The notes beneath the pieces are model-generated. The model worked only from the letters and a program-made list of their open reading frames with translations. It was not told where the DNA came from and ran no database searches. A program made the translations under genes and the position numbers. A DNA stretch of 64,000 bases from an uncultured Aquimarina sp. (GTDB lineage Bacteria; Bacteroidota; Bacteroidia; Flavobacteriales; Flavobacteriaceae), in NCBI GenBank assembly GCA_947498785.1, contig CANMLS010000009.1:1-64000 (forward strand), in the 5' to 3' direction. Shown here in pieces: positions 56,810 to 64,000 of the stretch. Numbering within the stretch: position 1 is the stretch's first letter; the number at the start of each line of letters is the position of its first letter.

Positions 56810-57178
56810 ATGAATACTTCAATACTTATTTCGTTAATCTTAATAGGATTACTTGCGGGTTTTTTTAGTGGTACTTTGGGTATAGGGGGGAGTGTAATTA
56901 TGATTCCTCTTCTTATTTTATGGGTGAATTTTTCTCAGCATCAAGCTCAGGGAACTAGTTTAGCTGTTTTAGCAGTTCCTGTTACATTGCTTGCTGCATA
57001 TAACTATTTTCAAGAAGGATTTGTAAATTGGAAATATGCTGTTGTTATAGCAATTACTTTTATTATAGGAGGATATTTAGGAAGTAAACTTGCGATTTCT
57101 ATAAATCAAATATTACTTAAAAAGATTTTTGGAGGAGTACTACTATTGGTTGCTATAAAGATGATATTTGGCAAGTAA
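56810..57178 (+). CDS. Half-size TSUP (TauE/SafE) membrane protein
   Basis: A 122-residue protein with four membrane helices and the family motif GLLAGFFSGTLGIGGSVIMIP at residues 14-34, then QGTSLAVLAVPVTLLAAYNY. Full-length members have two such halves (about 250 residues), so this would act as a dimer. They are linked to export of sulfur-containing anions; the substrate is unknown. It begins 55 bp after the transglycosylase gene. Confidence 0.85.
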   Translation: MNTSILISLILIGLLAGFFSGTLGIGGSVIMIPLLILWVNFSQHQAQGTSLAVLAVPVTLLAAYNYFQEGFVNWKYAVVIAITFIIGGYLGSKLAISINQILLKKIFGGVLLLVAIKMIFGK

Positions 57179-57295
57179 CTATATAGTATCTGGTGTCCTA
57201 AAATCAGTATGAGCTTACTATAAAATACATTCAAGTACTATTCTAGCATCCCCACTGTCTATAGAAAATTCTATTCTAAATGTGTAAAATATATA

Positions 57296-58108
57296 TTAAT
57301 GATTGTCTATTCTTTTGCCTCTTAGAGAATCTTTTTCTCTTTTATAACGTTCGTACTCATCATCAATATTTCTTTCTTCAGCATTACGCTGGTCTTCACT
57401 TTCTTCAATGCTAGCCTCTGGAGAAATTTCAGAGTTTATATCCAGATCAGCAATGAGAAGAGAAACGCCTTTTGATAAGGAATTAAAATGAATATTATAT
57501 GAGTTGCTTAATGTTTCACTAGAATGATGGGTGACAATTTTTCTGATATCAAGAATTTTTTTATTTCCATCCATAAAGTACATCATCGGAAAACCTAATG
57601 CGTGTTTTAGTTTATTTATGATATACGAATCTTGATTGGTTTTTTCGTCAATATGTACTAATTGTATGTTTTCTGTGTATTCTTTTGCTTTTTCCTTTAA
57701 TTTTTCTTTGTTATCCCAAAATAAAACTACAAAATCAATTTGATCGTGGAACTTATCAACTAAATCATTTAATGCTGGGATTTCTCCAATCCCAGGAACA
57801 CACCATGAGGCATACGTTATTAAAAATATTGGTTTTTCATATTCTTCTAGCGATATAGGTTCCCCTTTTAATGGATAAACATTAAAATCATCCATATATG
57901 TGCCGCCTAGGTGATGTGTAACCAGAGAATCGAACAAAAATTGAGCACGTTCCAAGTCCTGATCTTGATATGCAGCATCAATTTTTTGATTATATTTTGT
58001 GATATGCGCAGAAATAGCAACTGAGAAAGGTATTTTTCTTTCTTCCTGTGCAAAAGAACTGCTGAAATATAAAGAGAGTATTCCTAATACTAAAAATTTC
58101 TTCATCAT
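57296..58108 (-). CDS. TlpA-like thioredoxin-fold protein with a lost Cys
   Basis: A 270-residue exported protein (signal ends SSFAQE). Residues ~85-200 look like a TlpA or peroxiredoxin-like fold: ITYASWCVPGIGEIPALNDL. Where active proteins have WCxxC, this one has WCVPG with a single Cys, so it cannot act as a dithiol oxidoreductase in the usual way. The acidic, charged C-terminus (EESEDQRNAEERNIDDEYERYKREK) is coiled-coil-like. Function unknown. Confidence 0.8.
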   Translation of the reverse strand: MMKKFLVLGILSLYFSSSFAQEERKIPFSVAISAHITKYNQKIDAAYQDQDLERAQFLFDSLVTHHLGGTYMDDFNVYPLKGEPISLEEYEKPIFLITYASWCVPGIGEIPALNDLVDKFHDQIDFVVLFWDNKEKLKEKAKEYTENIQLVHIDEKTNQDSYIINKLKHALGFPMMYFMDGNKKILDIRKIVTHHSSETLSNSYNIHFNSLSKGVSLLIADLDINSEISPEASIEESEDQRNAEERNIDDEYERYKREKDSLRGKRIDNH

Positions 58109-58252
58109 AATATAGATTACAGTAGCTAATGTAATATAAAGCCATTAAAAAAGAACATTTTTAATCGTAAAACTTACCCCTTACCAGTTACAATTGTCTT
58201 AATGGCAATGTAAAACTATTATTAAACGTAATTTTGTATACAATTAGTATGC

Positions 58253-58768
58253 CTAAATTTTCTTCATCTGTTGTTTCATCATTGTAATCTGATCTTTCAA
58301 CATATTATGTTTGTCCAGTTTTTTAGCTTCTGTTAATAATATTTGTGCTTCTCTTTTACGGCGTTTGGTCATTGCTATACCGGCAAGATTTAATTTGGCG
58401 ACGGCTAAGTCTTGATTCATAGATAATCCAAGTTTGATAGCTTTTTTTAAATATTTTTCAGCTTGCGTAATATTAGTTTGGGATAACATGATACCAAGAA
58501 GATAATTGTAGTATCCTTGTTGTTTAGTTGTAAGAGCACTTTCAGGGTTTTTGATTTTATCAAGCCATTTCCGAGCTCCGTCAAAGTCTTGTTTACGAAG
58601 CCTTAAAAAAGCAAGAAGAATTAATTCATTTTTAAAATATAAAAAAACGAAAATTGCAGATAATAAAATAAGCATAATACCATTGCCTATATATCCTTCA
58701 ATCATTTGCCAAACTGCCACACCAATAATGATTGCTGCGATTACTAATTTTATATTTTTGTTGTACAT
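58253..58768 (-). CDS. TPR-containing membrane protein
   Basis: A 171-residue protein. Two membrane helices at the N-terminus (LVIAAIIIGVAVWQMIEGY and GIMLILLSAIFVFLYF) precede tetratricopeptide-like helices (YYNYLLGIMLSQTNITQAEKYLKKAIKLG; AVAKLNLAGIAMTKRRKREAQILLTEAKKL). I chose ATG 58768, since the 15 residues before it do not look like a membrane start. It is divergent from rpmH and probably a scaffold at the inner membrane. Confidence 0.82.
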   Translation of the reverse strand: MYNKNIKLVIAAIIIGVAVWQMIEGYIGNGIMLILLSAIFVFLYFKNELILLAFLRLRKQDFDGARKWLDKIKNPESALTTKQQGYYNYLLGIMLSQTNITQAEKYLKKAIKLGLSMNQDLAVAKLNLAGIAMTKRRKREAQILLTEAKKLDKHNMLKDQITMMKQQMKKI

Positions 58769-58836
58769 TGAAATGTTTAATTTTTTAAGTCCGGGCAAAG
58801 GTAATAAAAACAATTAAAAATAATTTGATAATTAGG

Positions 58837-58867
58837 TTTGTCAAAGTAAAAACTCTTTGTATATTTG
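58837..58867 (+). promoter_or_regulatory. Promoter of rpmH
   Basis: TTTG at 58837-58840, exactly 19 bp, then TATATTTG at 58860-58867, a perfect match to the Bacteroidota consensus. Confidence 0.75.
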
Positions 58868-58941
58868 CCCGCAGTTTTGGGAAGAGTTACCCAAACAATC
58901 AAATTTAGATATTTCAAGAAGATTTATAAAGATAGATAGCA

Positions 58942-59100
58942 ATGAAAAGAACGTTTCAACCATCGAAGAGAAAGAGAAAAAATAAACACGGTTTTAGAGA
59001 GCGTATGGCTTCTGCTAATGGTAGAAAGGTGTTAGCTCGCAGAAGAGCAAAGGGAAGAAAGAAGCTATCTGTTTCTTCAGAATTAAGACATAAGCACTAA
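58942..59100 (+). CDS. rpmH: 50S ribosomal protein L34
   Basis: A 52-residue basic protein: [42 protein letters not shown], ending SSELRHKH. This is a full L34 of normal length. It has a strong promoter at 58837 and a terminator at 59124. Unlike in many bacteria, rnpA is not adjacent; carB follows. Confidence 0.96.
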   Translation: MKRTFQPSKRKRKNKHGFRERMASANGRKVLARRRAKGRKKLSVSSELRHKH

Positions 59101-59123
59101 TGCTAATGTGCGTTAAAAATATT

Positions 59124-59157
59124 AAGGTGTTACTTTTATCGGTAACGCCTTTTTTTA
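59124..59157 (+). terminator. Terminator of rpmH
   Basis: AAGGTGTTAC pairs with GTAACGCCTT (one wobble) around an 8-base loop and is followed by seven T. Confidence 0.87.
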
Positions 59158-59203
59158 TATCTAATACATAAATTTTAAGAACAAACGCCAATACTTTTAT
59201 TAC

Positions 59204-62056
59204 ATGCCTAAAAGAGAAAAACTAAAGAGTATATTAATTATCGGGTCGGGACCAATTGTGATTGGGCAAGCGTGTGAATTTGATTATTCTGGAACACAAG
59301 CATTACGTTCGCTTAGAGAAGACGGAATTGAAACTATTCTGATTAATTCTAATCCAGCAACGATAATGACAGACCCTTCTATGGCTGATCATATATATCT
59401 TAAACCATTAAATACAAAATCAATAATCCAAATTTTAAAAGAACATCCTCAGATCGATGCAGTATTACCAACTATGGGAGGACAAACAGCATTGAATTTA
59501 TGTATAGAGGCTGATGAAAAAGGAATTTGGGAAGATTTTGATGTAGAGATTATAGGTGTAGATATTGATGCAATTAATATTACAGAAGATAGAGAGCAGT
59601 TTAGAGAACTAATGCTAAAAATAGGAATTCCTATGGCTCCTCAAGCTACAGCAAATTCTTACTTAAAAGGAAAAGAAATTGCTCAAGAGTTTGGATTTCC
59701 ATTGGTAATAAGGGCATCCTATACTTTAGGAGGGGCAGGAGCATCCTTTGTGTATAAAGAAGAAGATTTTGATGAGTTATTAACTCGAGGGCTTGAAGTT
59801 TCTCCTATTCATGAGGTGATGATTGATAAAGCGCTCATAGGGTGGAAAGAATATGAATTAGAGCTGTTAAGAGATAATAATGATAATGTTGTTATTATTT
59901 GTACTATAGAAAATATGGATCCTATGGGGATTCATACCGGAGATTCTATTACAGTAGCTCCGGCAATGACCTTGAGTGATAAAACCTTTCAGCGTATGCG
60001 TGACATGGCGATTCACATGATGCGTAGTATTGGAGATTTTGCGGGAGGATGTAACGTACAGTTTGCAGTAAGTCCTGATGAAAATGAAGATATTATAGCA
60101 ATAGAGATTAACCCAAGGGTTTCTCGTTCTTCAGCCCTAGCATCTAAAGCAACAGGATACCCGATTGCTAAAATAGCAGCAAAACTTGCAATAGGGTATA
60201 ATTTGGATGAATTAGATAATCAGATTACTAAATCTACCTCTGCGTTGTTTGAACCTACATTGGATTATGTGATTGTTAAAATTCCAAGATGGAATTTTGA
60301 TAAATTTGAAGGGGCAGATCGTAGACTAGGACTTCAGATGAAGTCTGTTGGAGAAGTAATGGCTATAGGAAGATCGTTTCAAGAGGCGTTGCATAAAGCA
60401 ACTCAATCTTTAGAAATAAAAAGAAACGGACTAGGAGCTGATGGAAAAGGACATAAGAATTATGATCAGATTATAGAGAAGCTTACTTATGCAAGTTGGG
60501 ATAGGGTATTTGTAATCTATGATGCGATTCAAATGGGAATCCCATTAAGTAGAATACATGAAATTACAAAAATTGATATGTGGTTCCTTAAGCAATATGA
60601 GGAACTGTATAATCTGGAAAAAGAAATTTCGACATACACTATTCAGTCTCTTACCAAAGAACTTATATTAGAAGCAAAACAAAAAGGTTTTGCTGATAGA
60701 CAGATTGCTCATATGGTAGGGTGTTATGAAAGTGAAGTATATAATAAGAGGGATGATTTAGGTATAAATAGAGTGTATAAGTTGGTAGATACTTGTGCAG
60801 CCGAATTTAAAGCAGAAACTCCGTATTTTTATTCTACATTTGAAGCAGAAGTAGAAACTCCTCAAGGAGAAGTTTATGTTTCAAATGAGAGCTCTGTTAC
60901 CGATAAGAAGAAAATAGTTGTTTTAGGCTCTGGACCAAATCGAATCGGGCAGGGAATAGAATTTGATTATTGTTGTGTACATGGAGTTTTAGCCTCTGCA
61001 GAATGTGGGTATGAGACCATTATGATTAATTGTAATCCAGAAACGGTTTCAACAGATTTTGATACTGCTGATAAATTATATTTTGAGCCAGTATTCTGGG
61101 AGCATATTTATGATATTATTAGACATGAAAAACCAGAAGGAGTTATTGTGCAACTAGGAGGGCAAACTGCCTTAAAGCTTGCAGAAAAACTAGATCGTTA
61201 TGGAATCAAAATTATAGGTACAAGTTATCAATCTTTGGATCTAGCAGAAGATAGAGGACATTTTTCTAAATTATTACAAGCAAATAATATTCCATATCCT
61301 GAATTTGATACAGCAGAAACAGCTGATGAAGCACTCGAAGTTGCTGATCGTCTTGATTTTCCGATTCTTGTAAGACCATCCTATGTTTTAGGAGGGCAGG
61401 GAATGAAGATTGTGATTAATAAACAGGAGTTAGAAGAGCATGTTGTAGATTTATTAAGAAAAATACCAAACAACAAATTACTTCTGGATCATTATCTTGA
61501 TGGAGCTATTGAAGCTGAAGCTGATGCAATATGTGATGGCGAAAACGTGTATATAATTGGTATTATGGAGCACATAGAACCTTGTGGAATTCATTCGGGA
61601 GATTCTAATGCTACTTTACCTCCTTTTAACCTTGGTGAATTTGTAATGCAACAAATCAAGGATCATACACATAAAATAGCTTTGGCATTAAATACGGTTG
61701 GGTTGATTAATATTCAGTTTGCGATAAAGGATGATATGGTGTATATAATCGAGGCAAATCCAAGAGCTTCTAGAACGGTTCCATTCATAGCAAAAGCTTA
61801 TGGAGAGCCTTATGTAAATTATGCGACCAAAGTTATGCTTGGAGAAAAGAAAGTCACAGATTTTGATTTTAAACCGCATCTTGAAGGATATGCAATCAAA
61901 CAACCAGTGTTTTCTTTTAATAAGTTTCCTAGTGTAAATAAAAAATTAGGACCAGAAATGAAGAGTACAGGAGAGAGTATCCTTTTTATAGATGATCTTA
62001 AAGATGATCAGTTTTATGACTTATATTCCAGACGTAAAATGTACTTAAGTAAATAG
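59204..62056 (+). CDS. carB: Carbamoyl-phosphate synthase large subunit
   Basis: A 950-residue enzyme that makes carbamoyl phosphate from bicarbonate, ATP and ammonia for pyrimidine and arginine synthesis. Both ATP-grasp halves are present: SILIIGSGPIVIGQACEFDYSG with RASYTLGGAGASF, and IVVLGSGPNRIGQGIEFDY with RPSYVLGGQGMKI. The chain ends about 120 residues before the E. coli length (1073): the C-terminal MGS-like allosteric domain that senses UMP and ornithine is absent, as I recall for flavobacterial CarB, so regulation differs. Confidence 0.94.
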   Translation: MPKREKLKSILIIGSGPIVIGQACEFDYSGTQALRSLREDGIETILINSNPATIMTDPSMADHIYLKPLNTKSIIQILKEHPQIDAVLPTMGGQTALNLCIEADEKGIWEDFDVEIIGVDIDAINITEDREQFRELMLKIGIPMAPQATANSYLKGKEIAQEFGFPLVIRASYTLGGAGASFVYKEEDFDELLTRGLEVSPIHEVMIDKALIGWKEYELELLRDNNDNVVIICTIENMDPMGIHTGDSITVAPAMTLSDKTFQRMRDMAIHMMRSIGDFAGGCNVQFAVSPDENEDIIAIEINPRVSRSSALASKATGYPIAKIAAKLAIGYNLDELDNQITKSTSALFEPTLDYVIVKIPRWNFDKFEGADRRLGLQMKSVGEVMAIGRSFQEALHKATQSLEIKRNGLGADGKGHKNYDQIIEKLTYASWDRVFVIYDAIQMGIPLSRIHEITKIDMWFLKQYEELYNLEKEISTYTIQSLTKELILEAKQKGFADRQIAHMVGCYESEVYNKRDDLGINRVYKLVDTCAAEFKAETPYFYSTFEAEVETPQGEVYVSNESSVTDKKKIVVLGSGPNRIGQGIEFDYCCVHGVLASAECGYETIMINCNPETVSTDFDTADKLYFEPVFWEHIYDIIRHEKPEGVIVQLGGQTALKLAEKLDRYGIKIIGTSYQSLDLAEDRGHFSKLLQANNIPYPEFDTAETADEALEVADRLDFPILVRPSYVLGGQGMKIVINKQELEEHVVDLLRKIPNNKLLLDHYLDGAIEAEADAICDGENVYIIGIMEHIEPCGIHSGDSNATLPPFNLGEFVMQQIKDHTHKIALALNTVGLINIQFAIKDDMVYIIEANPRASRTVPFIAKAYGEPYVNYATKVMLGEKKVTDFDFKPHLEGYAIKQPVFSFNKFPSVNKKLGPEMKSTGESILFIDDLKDDQFYDLYSRRKMYLSK

Positions 62057-62090
62057 AATAAAACGAAAATATAATTCTATAAATATCTAA

Positions 62091-62124
62091 AAACAGAATG
62101 GTGAAAGCTATTCTGTTTTTTTTT
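62091..62124 (+). terminator. Terminator of carB
   Basis: AAACAGAAT pairs with ATTCTGTTT around a 10-base loop, followed by a run of T. Confidence 0.87.
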
Positions 62125-62256
62125 GTTTTGTAAAAACCTCAAAGTATATTACTGTATTTTTTGAATATTATAAAAAATAAAAGATTATGTCTATGTTTTG
62201 CTAACTTTTATCTCTTAAAGAAGAGAGTGTCTGAAAATTAATAATACAATTCAATT

Positions 62257-64000
62257 ATGAGAGTTAGTGCAATTTTTGCTATACTATTAAGTATAGTTTT
62301 ATCATCATGTTCGTTTAAAAAGCAAGATATTGAGACTTCTGATCCTATAGATGCTAAAGTTTCAGCATTGCTATCCAGTATGACGCTGGAAGAAAAAATT
62401 GGTCAAATGACCCAGATCACAGTTACTGCATTAGAACAAGATGGTAATCCTGGTGTGCTAGATAAAAATAAGTTAAAGAAAGCTATTCATGAATATAAAA
62501 TAGGTTCAATTCTTAATGTTCCAAACCCAGGAGCTCCAAGCCCAGAAAGATGGAACGAAGTGCTGAATGAGATTTTAGAAGAAACAAATCAGACCGATAA
62601 AAAAATTCCAATCATTTATGGTATAGATGCAATTCATGGAGCTAGTTATACGGCTGGCGCAGTTTTGTTTCCACAACAGATTGGTATGGCTGCCACTTGG
62701 GATTCTGAGTTGGTTAAGAAATGTACGGCTATTTCTGCATATGAAACTAGAGCGTCTTCAATTCCTTGGGTTTTCTCTCCTGATTTAGATTTACCAAGAA
62801 ACCCTGCATGGTCTAGACTTTGGGAGTCTTTTGGTGAAGATACGTATTTATCTTCTCAAATGGGGGTAGCAATGGTAGAAGGTTTTCAAGGAGATGACGT
62901 AGGTTCGTCTGATAAAGTTGCAGCTTGTATTAAACATTTTATAGGTTATGGTAGTACAACAACAGGAAGAGATAGAACGCCAAGTATAATACCAGAAAGA
63001 GTTCTTAGGCAATATGATTTGCCAATATATGAGAAGAGTATTAAGGCAGGGGCTAAAAGTATAATGATCAGTTCTGGTGAAATCAATGGTGTTCCGGTTC
63101 ATGCAAGTAAAAAGTTGATAACAGATGTTTTAAAAGATGAATTAGGGTTTAGAGGTTTTGTAGTTACCGATTGGGAAGATATAATTTATCTACACACACG
63201 TCATAAAGTAGCATCCAACATGAGAGAAGCTGTTAAAAAATCTGTAATGGCGGGTATTGATATGAGTATGGTGCCAAATGAATATTCATTTTTTGAAGAA
63301 TTATTTTCTTTAGTAAACGATGGTGAAGTTCCTATGTCTAGAATTGATGATGCAGTAAGTAGAATATTGAGAGTAAAATACGAATTGGATTTATTTAGAA
63401 CACCAGTTACTGATCCAAAAGATTATCCAAATTTTGGTTCGGCATCTTCAGTAGCAATGTCATATATAGCGGCTTCAGAGTCTATCACGTTATTGAAAAA
63501 CACAGACAAAACTCTTCCAATATCCAAAGAAAGGAAAGTTTTGGTTACTGGACCTACTGCAAATAGCATGAAATACCTTAATGGAGGTTGGTCATATACT
63601 TGGCAAGGAGAAAAAAGCGACCAATATGCTAAAGATAAATTTACGATTTTGGAAGCTTTTCAAAATAAAATAGGAGAACAAAATGTACAATATACTCCTG
63701 GAGTTTCAATTTTTGAAGAAATAGATATTGAAAAGTCAGTTTCTCTTGCAAAAAATGTTGATTATATTGTTTTATGCTTGGGAGAACATAATTACACAGA
63801 AACTCCTGGAGATATCAATGATCTGTTAATTACTGAGCCTCAGGTTAAATTGGCAAAAGCACTTATCGAGTTAAATAAACCAATCATACTGGTTTTGAAT
63901 GAAGGTAGACCGAGGATAATAAGTCAATTTGAAGAAGGGATGGATGCAGTAATACAATGTTACCTTCCTGGAAGTGAAGGGGCAAAGGCATTAGTTGACA
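62257..64000 (+). CDS. Glycoside hydrolase family 3 lipoprotein, truncated by the window end
   Basis: The first 581 codons of a beta-glucosidase-like enzyme. It has a lipoprotein signal (IVLSSCSFKK). The GH3 N-terminal barrel shows MTLEEKIGQMTQIT, YGIDAIHGASYTAGAVLFPQ, SPDLDLPRNPAWSRLWESFGED, CIKHFIGYG and the nucleophile Asp about residue 305 in VVTDWED. The second (alpha/beta sandwich) domain begins at SESITLLKNTDKTLPI. The C-terminus lies outside the window. It probably removes glucosyl or related residues at the cell surface or in the periplasm. Confidence 0.93.
   Translation, partial: MRVSAIFAILLSIVLSSCSFKKQDIETSDPIDAKVSALLSSMTLEEKIGQMTQITVTALEQDGNPGVLDKNKLKKAIHEYKIGSILNVPNPGAPSPERWNEVLNEILEETNQTDKKIPIIYGIDAIHGASYTAGAVLFPQQIGMAATWDSELVKKCTAISAYETRASSIPWVFSPDLDLPRNPAWSRLWESFGEDTYLSSQMGVAMVEGFQGDDVGSSDKVAACIKHFIGYGSTTTGRDRTPSIIPERVLRQYDLPIYEKSIKAGAKSIMISSGEINGVPVHASKKLITDVLKDELGFRGFVVTDWEDIIYLHTRHKVASNMREAVKKSVMAGIDMSMVPNEYSFFEELFSLVNDGEVPMSRIDDAVSRILRVKYELDLFRTPVTDPKDYPNFGSASSVAMSYIAASESITLLKNTDKTLPISKERKVLVTGPTANSMKYLNGGWSYTWQGEKSDQYAKDKFTILEAFQNKIGEQNVQYTPGVSIFEEIDIEKSVSLAKNVDYIVLCLGEHNYTETPGDINDLLITEPQVKLAKALIELNKPIILVLNEGRPRIISQFEEGMDAVIQCYLPGSEGAKALVD

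Overview
The window is AT-rich DNA from a marine member of the Bacteroidota, most likely Flavobacteriaceae and close to Aquimarina. The evidence is type IX secretion (T9SS) C-terminal sorting tails, SusC/SusD pairs with FecR/ECF regulation, promoters of the TTTG / TAnnTTTG type, DUF4199 proteins, a 950-residue CarB and a GH16 enzyme resembling algal galactan hydrolases. No tRNA, rRNA, CRISPR array or prophage was seen. There is one decayed IS200/IS605 insertion.

Layout. 1-1.5 kb: three tandem copies, plus a 5' relic, of a small unknown lipoprotein gene. 1.7-6.7 kb: a giant Calx-beta adhesin-like T9SS protein with a 0.7-kb internal duplication. 7.1-7.5 kb: a 21-bp minisatellite, followed by a secreted M28 peptidase. 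9.4-18.8 kb: an ECF sigma gene divergent from FecR, SusC (with STN domain), SusD, a zinc metallohydrolase lipoprotein and a DUF4302 lipoprotein, which together form a signal-controlled outer-membrane import system. 18.9-25 kb: an MFS transporter, a CBM9-like lipoprotein, a PLA2-like lipoprotein, a ThuA-domain lipoprotein and a GH16-lectin enzyme. 25.3-33.2 kb: a fatty-acid beta-oxidation set (MarR regulator, fadN, fadA, fadE, acyl-CoA ligase) with matching palindromic operators upstream of the regulator and of the ligase. 33.6-37.3 kb: purL. 37.6-38.2 kb: an IS200-type element whose transposase carries one amber codon. 38.2-42.2 kb: an rRNA methyltransferase, a BNR-repeat lipoprotein and an ECF sigma / membrane protein / periplasmic sensor operon. 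42.3-42.8 kb: two homologous small RNA genes in tandem, each with its own promoter, C-rich hairpin loops and terminator. 42.8-52.9 kb: an MsbA-like exporter, a phospho-sugar mutase, a GT2 glycosyltransferase with two DUF4199 proteins, a Cys/Gly-tailed lipoprotein, ribosomal protein L31 type B, a GlmU-like protein and a peptide-binding lipoprotein. 53-64 kb: mtaB, a small GNAT-like protein, an alpha/beta hydrolase, a lytic transglycosylase, a half-size TSUP protein, a TlpA-like protein, a TPR protein, rpmH (L34), carB and the start of a GH3 glycosidase cut by the window end.

The most novel-looking element is the small-RNA pair at 42.36-42.79 kb. Three hairpins are conserved between the copies, two of them with C-runs in the loop, and the terminator tetraloop changes while staying GNRA. 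Other points of interest are the 21-bp minisatellite that is open in several frames, the mosaic tandem lipoproteins, the ECF sigma gene with no normal start codon, and the paired MarR-type operators. All functional statements rest on reading the sequence and remembered family knowledge. No search or folding program was run.
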